A program made the translations under genes and the position numbers. From Mangrovimonas sp. TPBH4 (GTDB lineage: Bacteria > Bacteroidota > Bacteroidia > Flavobacteriales > Flavobacteriaceae): a stretch of DNA of 64,000 bases. The stretch is from the NCBI RefSeq assembly GCF_001280505.1, contig NZ_LBIO01000058.1, positions 147,033-211,032 of the forward strand. Direction: 5' to 3'. The notes under the pieces are model-generated. The model made no database searches. It saw nothing but the letters and a program-made list of their open reading frames with translations, and was not told the DNA's origin. This document shows positions 1 through 8,343 of this stretch, piece by piece; positions within the stretch are counted from its first letter, which is position 1; every line of letters starts with the position of its first letter.

Positions 1-126
1 AAGTTTATGGGGCGTGAGTATGATGGCATTCATAGAACCACGTTTGTTATTGATGAAAATGGGCTTATTGAAGATGTTATTCTTAAGGTGAAAACAAAGG
101 CACATACAGATCAAATTTTGGCATAA
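1..126 (+). CDS. bcp: Thioredoxin-dependent thiol peroxidase (Bcp-type peroxiredoxin), C-terminal fragment
   Basis: Only the last 41 residues are in the window; the gene is cut by the left edge and is open from base 1 to the TAA at 124-126. The fragment contains the GREYDGIHRTTFVID and VKTKAHTDQIL stretches typical of the C-terminal end of Bcp/PrxQ peroxiredoxins, cytoplasmic enzymes that reduce hydrogen peroxide and organic peroxides with electrons from thioredoxin. The catalytic cysteines lie upstream of the window and cannot be checked. It converges on the next gene, with a shared terminator in between. Confidence 0.8.
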   Translation, partial: KFMGREYDGIHRTTFVIDENGLIEDVILKVKTKAHTDQILA

Positions 127-165
127 AAAATAAGACCTTCTGAATTACTCAAAAGGTCTTATTTT
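127..165. terminator. Bidirectional intrinsic terminator
   Basis: A 13-bp perfect stem (127-139 with 153-165, AAAATAAGACCTT and its complement) flanks a 13-nt loop, with A-rich sequence on the left and T-rich sequence on the right. It sits between the converging bcp and the conserved gene ending at 187, so it can stop transcription from both sides. Confidence 0.8.
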
Positions 166-186
166 ATATACGGTTATGTATTCGAA

Positions 187-1638
187 TTATTCTTCGTGAT
201 AGACTTCTTCGGTTTCGTATCCAAATAAGTTTTCTTCTTTAATCAATTTGGCGACACCTTCGGGCAACATATTTTCCCAACCATCTTCATTTTCTGTAAT
301 CATCTTAAGCACCTTTCTGGAGAAAATGGACAAAATACTTGGATCGTAATCGGTAATATCAACCACTTTTCCATTGTACTTAAAGAATTTGTACAATTCT
401 TTCATACGTGGATGTACCTTGAGGTTTTCGCTGTTTACCAATGTACCGTCCTTGGTAACCATTGGGTACAAGTATACGCGAAGGTCTTTAAAGAATAGTT
501 TTCCGAAGGCCTCCAAAATACCACCGCTTAAATGGCGATAGTATTTTTCGTCGAAAATATCTACAAGGTTATTTACGCCCATGGCCAGTCCCATTCTGTT
601 TTTAGAATATTGGGAGAAATACTCCACCAAACGATAATACTCTTGGAAATTGGAAATCAAAACAGTTTGTCCTAAAGAACACAATAGTTTCGCGCGGTCC
701 ATAAAGTCCTGCTCATTGATTTCCCCTTCGGCACGTAAGTTGGAAAGCGTGATTTCAAAAACTACCTGAGTGTTTTTTTGATCTACTTTATTCTCCTTAA
801 CAAACATGTCATAAGATTTATGGAACATGTCCATATTCACCTTAGTTACAGGTCTAAAACTACCACGGAATGCCAAGATGTTCTTTTTGTACAGCACTCT
901 TGCCGGAAGCACGTTGTTTCCATCTGGAGCAAACATTACCGCATCGGTCATGCCATTTTTCACCAGTTGTAAACTCATTAAACGGTTGTCAACCTCGCTA
1001 AAGATTGGACCGCTAAAGTTGATGGTATCAATTTCCAATTGGTCTTTATCCAAATGGTCATACAGATATCTTAAAAGCTTCTTTGGTTCGTTGTATTTGT
1101 AAAATGCTCCGTAAATCAAGTTGGTACCAAGTACTCCCAAAGTTTCCTGTTGCAGCCTTGCATCGTTTTCTTTGAAACGTAGGTGCAGGATGATTTCGTT
1201 GTATTCCTGCTCTGGATCAACCTGATATTTAATACCTACCCAACCATGTCCTTTATAGTTCTTGGCAAAGTCAATAGTTGCCACAGTGTTGGCGTAAGAA
1301 AAGAATAATTTGTGAGGGTGTTTATCTCTAGGAAGTCGTTTTTCAATTAAGTTAACCTCGTGGTTAAGCATTTTACGCAATCGAGCTTCGGTTACGTAAC
1401 GTTTATCATCTTCAATTCCATAGATAGCATCACTAAAATCTTTATCGTAGGCCGACATGGCCTTAGCGATGGTCCCAGAAGCGCCTCCTGCTCTAAAGAA
1501 TTGGCGTACAGTTTCCTGTCCAGCGCCAATTTCAGCAAAAGTTCCATAAATATTCTCATTAAGGTTAATTCGAAGTGCTTTCGACTTTAACGAAGGAACA
1601 TCATCGAATTCTTTATCTCCCTTTAAGGTTATTTCCAT
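187..1638 (-). CDS. Conserved Bacteroidota protein of unknown function
   Basis: A 483-residue cytoplasmic-looking protein with no signal peptide and no membrane segment. The frame stays open upstream to 1926, but the ATG at 1638 (MEITLKGD) is preferred because a good promoter lies at 1668-1697 and the extra upstream residues look non-coding and overlap the divergent gene. I recognise it as a family strongly conserved across Flavobacteriia. From memory, its homologues carry contradictory database names (nicotinate-nucleotide adenylyltransferase, or TonB-dependent receptor). I see neither an HxGH nucleotidyltransferase motif nor any beta-barrel or plug features, so neither name is supported. 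The GAGQETVRQFFRAGGASGTI segment near the N-terminus is its most characteristic stretch. Confidence 0.8.
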   Translation of the reverse strand: MEITLKGDKEFDDVPSLKSKALRINLNENIYGTFAEIGAGQETVRQFFRAGGASGTIAKAMSAYDKDFSDAIYGIEDDKRYVTEARLRKMLNHEVNLIEKRLPRDKHPHKLFFSYANTVATIDFAKNYKGHGWVGIKYQVDPEQEYNEIILHLRFKENDARLQQETLGVLGTNLIYGAFYKYNEPKKLLRYLYDHLDKDQLEIDTINFSGPIFSEVDNRLMSLQLVKNGMTDAVMFAPDGNNVLPARVLYKKNILAFRGSFRPVTKVNMDMFHKSYDMFVKENKVDQKNTQVVFEITLSNLRAEGEINEQDFMDRAKLLCSLGQTVLISNFQEYYRLVEYFSQYSKNRMGLAMGVNNLVDIFDEKYYRHLSGGILEAFGKLFFKDLRVYLYPMVTKDGTLVNSENLKVHPRMKELYKFFKYNGKVVDITDYDPSILSIFSRKVLKMITENEDGWENMLPEGVAKLIKEENLFGYETEEVYHEE

Positions 1639-1667
1639 CTTTTTAAATCCGGGTTTTAAGTACTGCA

Positions 1668-1697
1668 CAAAGGTATTAAAATACCATGGTAAACAAA
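1668..1697 (-). promoter_or_regulatory. Bacteroidota-type promoter for the 187-1638 gene
   Basis: On the minus strand, TTTG (complement of 1694-1697), an 18-nt spacer and TACCTTTG (complement of 1668-1675) match the Bacteroidota consensus TTTG-N17-23-TAnnTTTG exactly. The expected start of transcription is about 20-25 bases upstream of the ATG at 1638, which supports that start codon. Confidence 0.65.
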
Positions 1698-1707
1698 AAA
1701 ATAACAT

Positions 1708-1715
1708 TATTTTTG
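1708..1715 (+). promoter_or_regulatory. Candidate -7 element for the MBL-fold hydrolase gene
   Basis: TATTTTTG matches TAnnTTTG and lies 17 bases before the TTG start at 1733. No TTTG -33 box is visible at the usual distance, so this is a partial match only. Confidence 0.35.
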
Positions 1716-1732
1716 TTCCAAACTCAGATGAT

Positions 1733-2494
1733 TTGAAAGTTACGTTTTTAGGCACAGGAACATCCCAGGGAATCCCCATTATTGGTAATACACATCCCGT
1801 GTGCCTGAGTAAAAATCCGAAAGACAAAAGGTTGCGTGTTTCAGTTTTGGTGGAGTGGAATGACCACGCGTATGTGGTAGATTGCGGCCCTGATTTTAGA
1901 CAGCAAATGCTTAGGACAGATTGCACAAAATTGGATGGTATTTTGTTTACTCATGAACATGCCGACCATACCGCTGGACTTGACGATATCAGACCTTTCA
2001 ACTTCAGGCAAGGCGATATGCCCATTTATGCACATGAACGTGTTATTGAAGGTCTGGAGAAACGCTTTGATTATATTTTTGAAACCGAAAATAAATATCC
2101 TGGGGCGCCTGGTGTAATATCTAATGTAATTAGCAGTGAACCTTTTAAATTAGGAGGTTTGGAAATAATTCCTGTGAATTTAATGCACCACGAACTGCAG
2201 GTTTTTGGATACCGATTTGGCGATTTCGCCTATTTAACGGATATGAAAACCATTGTAGATGAAGAGGTGGAAAAACTGAAGCATTTAAAAGTTTTGGTGG
2301 TGAATGCCCTGCGTATTGAGCCGCATATGTCCCACCTTAATTTAGAAGAAGCCTTGAATTTTATAGAGCGTGTAAAGCCAGAGAAAGCCTATCTTACGCA
2401 CATCAGTCATCTTTTGGGATTTCACGACGACGTACAACAAAAATTGCCAAGCAACGTTTTCTTGGCGTATGATAACCTACAAATTTCAATTTAA
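1733..2494 (+). CDS. MBL-fold metallo-hydrolase, PhnP-like
   Basis: A 253-residue metallo-beta-lactamase-fold hydrolase. The N-terminal strand MKVTFLGTGTSQGIP and the zinc motif HEHADH at residues 74-79 (HxHxDH) are plain. Further ligand candidates are the His pair in LMHHEL (about 146-147), the Asp in LTDMK and the His residues in LTHISHLLG. PhnP-like members cleave phosphodiesters; the substrate here cannot be read from the sequence. The start is TTG: it is immediately followed by the conserved first strand, and no ATG or GTG exists in frame upstream. It is divergent from the gene starting at 1638 and is followed after 3 bases by the next gene, so the two are probably co-transcribed. Confidence 0.85.
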   Translation: MKVTFLGTGTSQGIPIIGNTHPVCLSKNPKDKRLRVSVLVEWNDHAYVVDCGPDFRQQMLRTDCTKLDGILFTHEHADHTAGLDDIRPFNFRQGDMPIYAHERVIEGLEKRFDYIFETENKYPGAPGVISNVISSEPFKLGGLEIIPVNLMHHELQVFGYRFGDFAYLTDMKTIVDEEVEKLKHLKVLVVNALRIEPHMSHLNLEEALNFIERVKPEKAYLTHISHLLGFHDDVQQKLPSNVFLAYDNLQISI

Positions 2495-2497
2495 ACT

Positions 2498-3007
2498 ATG
2501 AAGAGCAGAATTTTTATGTACCTGTTTATTTTTTCGGTATTGTTGATTGTTTTCCAATATGCGAATTCTAAAAACATTTTGGATTCCTATGAAAAGGATA
2601 TCAAACAGCTAAAGGAAAAATTGGAAAAGGACAAAGTAGAAATTGAAGCTTTGCATGATGAGAATCTAGAGTTGATGTACTTTGATATTGAAACTGACGA
2701 GGATGCCCTTTCTTATTTTGAAAACAAAGGTTACGATGTAGAGGAATTGATTCCTTTTATTAAGGATGAAATTTATAAGTTGAATGTCTACGAAGGTGAT
2801 GACCATCCGTTGGTGCCTTATGCATCTATGACTGATGGAAAAATGATGATCAATAAAATTAAATTATTGAACCATAAATGGATCATTGCCGATTTTAGTG
2901 ATGGAAAATACTGGGGACAGATTTTCTTGACCTATGAAATTTCCGAATCTGAAGAGTTGAAATTTAAAGTGGTGGAGTACTTTATGTATCCACCACCGTC
3001 ATATTAA
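2498..3007 (+). CDS. Hypothetical membrane-anchored protein with coiled coil
   Basis: 169 residues. Residues about 4-22 form one hydrophobic N-terminal anchor or uncleaved signal, followed by a charged heptad-like stretch (about 28-60, rich in K, E and L) that looks like a coiled coil. The C-terminal half is an acidic globular domain, probably periplasmic. No catalytic motif is recognisable. It starts 3 bases after the MBL hydrolase stop and is probably in the same operon. Its last 4 bases overlap the end of the converging esterase gene, leaving no room for a terminator between them. Confidence 0.7.
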   Translation: MKSRIFMYLFIFSVLLIVFQYANSKNILDSYEKDIKQLKEKLEKDKVEIEALHDENLELMYFDIETDEDALSYFENKGYDVEELIPFIKDEIYKLNVYEGDDHPLVPYASMTDGKMMINKIKLLNHKWIIADFSDGKYWGQIFLTYEISESEELKFKVVEYFMYPPPSY

Positions 3008-3654
3008 ATTCGGTCCGATAACCATTTTCTGAATTCGTAAAAGTTCTGTGGGGCAACGCCATGCCCTACAGGAAATTCAGAATAGACGTGTTTTATGTTG
3101 CGGGTACTTAGGAATTTAGGAATTCTGCGAGCCCATTCTACAGGAATTACTTGGTCCACACTTCCATGAGAGGCATAAATGTCTAAATTGCTAAAATCCT
3201 TACTGTCTAGATTTTCCGGTAAAATTTCTTCATTGATATAACCACTCAAGGCAATTACATTTTTTAATTTTTCAGGATAGGTCATTGCTACAGCATAGCT
3301 CAAAATACTTCCTTGGCTAAACCCTAAAAGTGTAACGTTGTGTTTGTTGACGGGGTAAGTATCACAGGCTTGATCGATAAAGGTTGCAATTAAATCTCGA
3401 GACTGTGCGGCTTGTTCATTGTCATTCCACTTGTTCATTTCTGCATCAAAATTAATGGCGTACCAAGCATTTCCGTAAGGTTGCATAGGGTAGGGCGCTC
3501 TTACAGAGATGATAAACAGTTCTTCCGGTAATTCCGAAGCAAACGAATATAAGTCGTTTTCATCGCTCCCATACCCGTGAAACATGATCAGTAATGGGGC
3601 ATTTTCTTTTAAGGATGAAGGTCTGGTAATGTGGTATAAAGCTAAATTTGTCAT
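3004..3654 (-). CDS. Alpha/beta-hydrolase, carboxylesterase/phospholipase family
   Basis: 216 residues, the usual length of the small cytosolic carboxylesterase / lysophospholipase-like family. The fold is visible from LLIMFHGYGSDEND (oxyanion-hole HGxG, about 23-34) and the nucleophile elbow GFSQGS with Ser113. The likely acid is Asp167 (in ASHGSVDQVIP) and the likely base is His198 (in VGHGVAP). There is no signal peptide, so it acts in the cytoplasm on short acyl esters; the precise substrate is unknown. It is the last gene of a minus-strand run with the DUF4870-like protein and the dihydroorotase homologue, with gaps of 6 bases or less. Confidence 0.85.
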   Translation of the reverse strand: MTNLALYHITRPSSLKENAPLLIMFHGYGSDENDLYSFASELPEELFIISVRAPYPMQPYGNAWYAINFDAEMNKWNDNEQAAQSRDLIATFIDQACDTYPVNKHNVTLLGFSQGSILSYAVAMTYPEKLKNVIALSGYINEEILPENLDSKDFSNLDIYASHGSVDQVIPVEWARRIPKFLSTRNIKHVYSEFPVGHGVAPQNFYEFRKWLSDRI

Positions 3655-3660
3655 TCGGGA

Positions 3661-3987
3661 TTAGTTGATGTTGCGAAACCAGTCTTGAAAATATTCTCCA
3701 ACGAGAGGAATTGGCTTGTCGGAACCTTTGATAGCATTGAATAAACCAAACGCCCAGGATACAAAGGTGATGGTCCAAAGTACCGTACCTAACCAACTAT
3801 TGATATACTTTTCCGTAACATTTGAAACTAATAGCATTAAAATCAATCCCAGCATTTGGCGAATATGAAAGCTGGTAAACGGGTTTTTCTTTTCCAGGTT
3901 CATAATAACTGCTATTATCAGCCCAACAAATGTCATATAGCTTACAATGGCAAGGCCCTTTCCTTCTTTAATCGTTTGTTCTGTCAT
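3661..3987 (-). CDS. DUF4870-like small membrane protein
   Basis: 108 residues with about three hydrophobic segments (roughly 12-30, 42-60 and 66-86). The pattern of a loop with FHIRQMLGL and a C-terminal GxxxAIKG motif is typical of the DUF4870 / Tic20-like small membrane proteins. Function is unknown. The ATG at 3985-3987 shares its last coding-strand base with the end of the dihydroorotase homologue's stop codon, and the protein ends 6 bases before the esterase start, so the three genes look translationally coupled. Confidence 0.7.
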   Translation of the reverse strand: MTEQTIKEGKGLAIVSYMTFVGLIIAVIMNLEKKNPFTSFHIRQMLGLILMLLVSNVTEKYINSWLGTVLWTITFVSWAFGLFNAIKGSDKPIPLVGEYFQDWFRNIN

Positions 3988-5240
3988 TATTCTATAACCA
4001 ATTGATTGTTTGCGAAAATTCCGTAGGCTTTCCCTTTAAGTTTATGATCTACGAAGCAGCTGTTTTTGGAAGTAGACAAGATGTCTTCAGCAGAGAATAC
4101 AAAAGTATCATTCGGGTTGAACAAGGTAATACAAGCCGTTTCCCCAATATTTATTGGGTGGTTTTCAATGCCAAAACGTGTTTTTCCATTGGTAAGCAAT
4201 TCTATAGCCTTTTTAGTGGATAGGGTTGCATTTAAGGCTCCAAAAGCACTTTCTAAACCAGTTGTTCCGTATTGAGCGTGATCAAACTCTACTTTTTTAT
4301 GTTCAATATCCAGTGGATTGTGGTCACTGGTAACCATATCAATGGTACCATCTTTTAAACCTTCAATTAGGGCATCGATGTCTTCTTGAGTTCTTAATGG
4401 AGGCAATACTTTGAAATTAGTGTCAAAACCTACCAAGTTTTTATCTGTAAACACCAGGTTGTGTATGGCCACACTACAAGTGACGTTTAAATTCTTTGCT
4501 TTTGCCTTTCTGATAAGGTCAACAGATTTAGCAGTTGAAATTGTAGGAATGTGAAGTTTTCCTTCGGTGTATTCCAAAATGAAAAGATCACGAGCTATTT
4601 GCAATTCTTCTGCCAGTGCAGGATTTCCCTTTAATCCAAGGGAAGTACTGGTAATATGCTCATTCATGACTCCTAGACCTGTAATTTTTGATTCCTGAGG
4701 AAATGACAATACCAACCCTCCAAAGTTTCCTGCGTACTGCAGTGCAATCTTCACTAGGTTAGGATTAGAAATTGGCTTTTGGTAATCATAGAAAGCCACG
4801 GCACCTGCATTTTGCATGTCGTATAATTCAGCCAAATCCACACCGTCACTGTTTCTGGTCAAAGCTCCAACTGGGTGAAGGTTTACGGCATTTCCAAATG
4901 CTTTTGCCTTTAGGAAAGAGATATCCGTATTACAGTCAATTACAGGATGGGTGTTAGAATTTACTGCCACATCCGTAAAGCCAGAAAGGGCAGCGGTTTT
5001 TAATCCGTTTACAATCGTTTCACGTTCTTCATATCCCGGCTCTCCAAAACTTACACTACTATCAAACCAGCCTTGGGAAACATGGAGGTTTTCCAAGTTT
5101 AATTCTTTGTGGTTTTTAGTGTTTTCTATGGTTTCTGAGATTTGGGAAATTTTCCCGTCTTCAATTAAGATATCAACAGTTTGATTGTGAAAATCGCTTT
5201 TGGAATCAACTATTGTTGCAGATTTTATAAGTAAGGTCAT
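3987..5240 (-). CDS. Dihydroorotase homologue with degenerate metal site (PyrC'-like, probably not catalytic)
   Basis: 417 residues with the overall layout of class I dihydroorotase: an N-terminal amidohydrolase strand region (TLLIKSATIVDSKSD), an EPG segment at 67-69, TSDHNP with the catalytic-type Asp, and GTTGLES near the C-terminus. The canonical DxHxHxREPG signature reads DSSVSFGEPG (60-69), so both metal-binding His are Ser (62, 64) and the substrate-binding Arg is Gly (66). The later HxxHxST signature reads HIPTIST, losing another His. I infer a non-catalytic paralogue like the PyrC' partners of aspartate transcarbamoylase; a true pyrC should lie elsewhere in the genome. Its ATG overlaps the stop of the BatA-type gene by 4 bases. 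Confidence 0.8.
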   Translation of the reverse strand: MTLLIKSATIVDSKSDFHNQTVDILIEDGKISQISETIENTKNHKELNLENLHVSQGWFDSSVSFGEPGYEERETIVNGLKTAALSGFTDVAVNSNTHPVIDCNTDISFLKAKAFGNAVNLHPVGALTRNSDGVDLAELYDMQNAGAVAFYDYQKPISNPNLVKIALQYAGNFGGLVLSFPQESKITGLGVMNEHITSTSLGLKGNPALAEELQIARDLFILEYTEGKLHIPTISTAKSVDLIRKAKAKNLNVTCSVAIHNLVFTDKNLVGFDTNFKVLPPLRTQEDIDALIEGLKDGTIDMVTSDHNPLDIEHKKVEFDHAQYGTTGLESAFGALNATLSTKKAIELLTNGKTRFGIENHPINIGETACITLFNPNDTFVFSAEDILSTSKNSCFVDHKLKGKAYGIFANNQLVIE

Positions 5241-7162
5241 TTTAGGAATTTTAAGATAAGCATTTCAATGATTAAAAAAGCTATTGCAAAAATAACAAAC
5301 CATTTCCATAGCTCATTAACATTGGAGGCACTTTTTATCTCGTTAATCATGGAGGAAACACTATTGCTGCTTGAAATTCCATCAACTGATGAAAGGTTAT
5401 GGTAAGCCAATTGGCTTTCGCTTCTGTCGTAGTTGAAACTTAACTTTTTGAGAGACTTATCTTTATTCATAACCGTGATGATTCCTGCGGTTTCAGGAAA
5501 CTCATTGGTTTTCAATTCTACCTTATTTGTGTAGGTTTGTTGGAGCGGAATCACAGACTGCTCTTCACTTTTAAGGGAAAGGATATCGTCCTGTTGCAGT
5601 TGTGTGTTAATGTCAATGGTGTTTTCCTGTCCTAAGGTATAATACAATTGCGGCAATTTTAAGCTTTGCTTTCCAATATTATAGATTACGGGAACAATAA
5701 GTGGTGAATTTTTAAAATTGGAATTATCGTCGTTCAATGCGGCCGAAAATACAAACACATGATGATATTGTGATAGAAATGAAGTGCCATCTTCAAATTT
5801 CAAAATAGCCGAAGAATTCGGGGATTGTAATGTGAAGTAGGAATTGGTTTTTGGGTATTGAAAATTGGTCACTCTTTTGTCAAATACATTGGTGAAAAGA
5901 GGGTGGTCAAAATTGATATTGGTAATGTTCTTTTCGCTTTCAATGAAGTTGTTAAACGAACTTGTGTTTAGATTTGTAAGTAGTTGATTTAATTCATTTA
6001 AGTTTGTCTCTATTGAAGGGATAATTAAAATAAAACCACCGTTGTCATTATAAGCTTTTAAAGCTGTGCTTAATGAAGTTGGGATGTCTTTCAATTCATT
6101 AATGATGATTAAATTTTGGTCTTCAATCATGTTGTAATCCAGAGATTTGAACTGGGCAGAAGTATACACAAATTCATCCTCGGTAAAAATCTTTCTTAGA
6201 AATGTATCGTCTTCCTCATTTATAGACAAGACTTTAATTTCATCCTGCTGGTTTAGGTTGAAATAAAGGGTGTTGTCATAAAGCAGGTTGGGATCATCAA
6301 TTAGCAGTTTTCCATCTACCTCCTGGTTAATAGGGAGTGTGAAAACTGCGGTATTCCCTTCTTCAAAGTCAACAGAATTTTTAGCAGTCAAATTATCATT
6401 ACTAAATAATGAAACTGATTGATTTGAAATATTTTGATTGTAATTATTTAAAGTAATGGTTAACTCTAAATTTTCAACATCCTTTTTAGAAATGTAGGCA
6501 CTGTCAATACTTACGTTTCGGGTATTGACAGGTTCCAATTGCACCGTGTTTACATGAAAAGTACTATCTGCCTTAAAGTTGAAAGGAGTCCCTTTTTCCT
6601 GAAAATCTGATATCATTACCAAATTTTTGGTAGCGCTAGGGTCGTTTGAAAAAGCTTTTCTTCCTTTTAAAATAGCAGCTTCGTAAGTGAGTTGATTGGA
6701 AGATGTTTTCAAACGAATCAATTCATTTCTTAGTGCTTTTATCGTTGTATTTGGATGATAGGAATCGTTGGTGAAAAAGGTAATCGGGTCATTTTCTGGA
6801 ACCGTTTCCAAAAGATCCTGAACAGCGGTATTCAATAAGGTTCCGTTTTTTCCTTTGGCCTCCATGCTAAAGGAATTGTCTAAATAAATAACAGTTTCTG
6901 TACTACTATTAAAGCTGTTGGATTTTGTAATATAAGGCTGGGCAAATGCAATGATAATGGCTGCAAGCAACAATAATCTTGTAATTAAGGTAAGCCATTT
7001 TTTGATTTGAGAACTTTTACGGGTCTGTAGCGTTACATTCTTTAAAAACTGCACATTGGTAAAAGGCACTTTTTCAAAGCGTCTTAATTGAAACAAATGG
7101 ACAATTATTGGAATGATAAGTAGGAAAAGCGCGTAAAGAAGTTCCGGGTATTTAAACTGCAT
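5237..7162 (-). CDS. BatA/vWA-domain membrane protein (aerotolerance-operon type)
   Basis: 641 residues. The N-terminus is a BatA-type module: a hydrophobic segment at about 9-24, RRFEKVPFTNVQFL, then a second segment at about 58-74. It is followed by a von Willebrand factor A-like domain starting with the MIDAS motif DNSFS (D95-S99). A long periplasmic region and one C-terminal transmembrane helix (last 20 residues) follow. BatA-like proteins of Bacteroidota are inner-membrane scaffold proteins of unclear molecular function, linked to stress tolerance. The other Bat genes (MoxR ATPase, DUF58, BatB-E) are not next to it, so this is a stand-alone member. It shares a 4-base ATGA overlap with the dihydroorotase homologue. 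Confidence 0.8.
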   Translation of the reverse strand: MQFKYPELLYALFLLIIPIIVHLFQLRRFEKVPFTNVQFLKNVTLQTRKSSQIKKWLTLITRLLLLAAIIIAFAQPYITKSNSFNSSTETVIYLDNSFSMEAKGKNGTLLNTAVQDLLETVPENDPITFFTNDSYHPNTTIKALRNELIRLKTSSNQLTYEAAILKGRKAFSNDPSATKNLVMISDFQEKGTPFNFKADSTFHVNTVQLEPVNTRNVSIDSAYISKKDVENLELTITLNNYNQNISNQSVSLFSNDNLTAKNSVDFEEGNTAVFTLPINQEVDGKLLIDDPNLLYDNTLYFNLNQQDEIKVLSINEEDDTFLRKIFTEDEFVYTSAQFKSLDYNMIEDQNLIIINELKDIPTSLSTALKAYNDNGGFILIIPSIETNLNELNQLLTNLNTSSFNNFIESEKNITNINFDHPLFTNVFDKRVTNFQYPKTNSYFTLQSPNSSAILKFEDGTSFLSQYHHVFVFSAALNDDNSNFKNSPLIVPVIYNIGKQSLKLPQLYYTLGQENTIDINTQLQQDDILSLKSEEQSVIPLQQTYTNKVELKTNEFPETAGIITVMNKDKSLKKLSFNYDRSESQLAYHNLSSVDGISSSNSVSSMINEIKSASNVNELWKWFVIFAIAFLIIEMLILKFLK

Positions 7163-7188
7163 TCGTGTGGATTAAATGTACAAGTATT

Positions 7189-7196
7189 CAAATATA
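7189..7196 (-). promoter_or_regulatory. Candidate -7 element upstream of the BatA-type gene
   Basis: TATATTTG on the minus strand matches TAnnTTTG and lies about 27 bases before the ATG at 7162. A TTTG -33 box is not visible, so support is partial. Confidence 0.4.
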
Positions 7197-7236
7197 GAAA
7201 ATGATAGACGATAATACTCTTTGGCTTTCAAGAATT

Positions 7237-8247
7237 TTAACAAAAGAAATAGTAATCAATCATAGGTTGCATTCCCAAAGATTGTAAGTGATGCTTGATT
7301 GTAGCTTGCTCATCCGGATTAGCAACGGTTATGATGCACTGCGGTTGTTTTAAGTTTTGTAATTGCCTGAAACTATACAATTCTTGGTCGTAAATATGCT
7401 TTCCAATTTTCTTTTCATTGTTGCACAGCCAAGTAAAGGCAATGCCTTCAGTTATTAATTTCTTAGCAACCATTTTTCCTTTGTTTCCAGCGCCCCAAAG
7501 GGCTAAAGGTCTGCTATTATCAAAATCCAATTTTAGGAAATAACGGAGTTTTAAAGGAATGAAATGGTTTTTGGAATAGTGTGCATCGGTTCGGGAAGCC
7601 CTATTTGGGTAATCCCGCCATTCATGCAGTGCTTTTTTACTTGGGATGCAGTTCAATTGTGCTTCGTAAAATCTAAATGTCAGGTCGTAATCTTCAGGAT
7701 AACGATTCGGCTCAAAGGCTTTACAAGAGACCAAATCAGCTCTGAATACCATCCAGCAAGGGGAGGGGATGACGCATTCTTTATAGATTTCTTTAAAATT
7801 ATCACCTTTCAAAGTGAGCTTATTGAGCCAAGTTTCATAGCGCTGAAATCCATCACCCAAGGATCCTGAATCTGAAAAGTACTGTACCAGTCCCAATGCA
7901 ATATGTCCTTTTCCGTGGTCTTTAAGATCAAGGAGCATGGATTGCAATTTGTCTGGATTCATGATATCGTCACTGTCCATTCGGGTAATAAATGTCCCCT
8001 TACTTTCTTTAAATGCTAGGCGAAGTGCCGAAATAATTCCAGTGCCATTGTTTTTGAAAAGTTTAATCCGCGGGTCTTTTTCAGCAAAAGACTTGACGAT
8101 ATCGTAACTGCTATCGGTGGAGTGGTCATCTACAATTAGGAGCTCCCAAAACGTATGTGTTTGGCTTTGAATGGACTTGATGCAGGCCGGTAAAAAATCG
8201 GCTGTATTTTTGAACGGTGTTAACACACTTACGAGGTCTTGTTTCAT
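7237..8247 (-). CDS. GT2 glycosyltransferase with C-terminal Rossmann-like extension
   Basis: 336 residues from the ATG at 8247 (MKQDLVSVLTPFKN). The frame is open to 8280, but a -7 element at 8264-8271 puts transcription inside that extension. The GT-A fold is shown by VSVLTPFKN (6-14), VDDHSTDS (39-46) and the metal motif DSDD (91-94), then ED in RYPEDYDLT (183-191). After about residue 245 a second module begins with RPLALWGAGNKGKMV, a GAGxxGK dinucleotide-binding-like loop (252-258), and continues to the end. The acceptor is unknown. It is monocistronic and distant from the polysaccharide cluster. Confidence 0.82.
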   Translation of the reverse strand: MKQDLVSVLTPFKNTADFLPACIKSIQSQTHTFWELLIVDDHSTDSSYDIVKSFAEKDPRIKLFKNNGTGIISALRLAFKESKGTFITRMDSDDIMNPDKLQSMLLDLKDHGKGHIALGLVQYFSDSGSLGDGFQRYETWLNKLTLKGDNFKEIYKECVIPSPCWMVFRADLVSCKAFEPNRYPEDYDLTFRFYEAQLNCIPSKKALHEWRDYPNRASRTDAHYSKNHFIPLKLRYFLKLDFDNSRPLALWGAGNKGKMVAKKLITEGIAFTWLCNNEKKIGKHIYDQELYSFRQLQNLKQPQCIITVANPDEQATIKHHLQSLGMQPMIDYYFFC

Positions 8248-8263
8248 GATACTAAGGTACATA

Positions 8264-8271
8264 CAAAAATA
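8264..8271 (-). promoter_or_regulatory. Candidate -7 element for the GT2 gene
   Basis: TATTTTTG on the minus strand matches TAnnTTTG, with a weak TTTC 20 bases further upstream as a possible -33 box. It would start the message about 10 bases before the ATG at 8247. Confidence 0.4.
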
Positions 8272-8284
8272 TTTTAACAAAACC

Positions 8285-8319
8285 TTTACTCGAAAAACGC
8301 ATCCGATTGCGTAAATTTG
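8285..8319 (+). promoter_or_regulatory. Candidate promoter for the M61 peptidase gene
   Basis: TAAATTTG (8312-8319) matches the -7 consensus TAnnTTTG. TTTA (8285-8288), 23 bases upstream, is a 3-of-4 match to the -33 box. The ATG follows 24 bases later. Confidence 0.45.
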
Positions 8320-8343
8320 CCCCTCGTTTAAAAAAATGAGTAT

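Noticed and set aside
187..1926. Annotation of the first complete gene as a TonB-dependent receptor or nicotinate-nucleotide adenylyltransferase
   Set aside because: No signal peptide, plug or barrel signs and no HxGH motif. Also, the 1639-1926 extension overlaps the divergent MBL gene and lies upstream of the promoter, so it was excluded.
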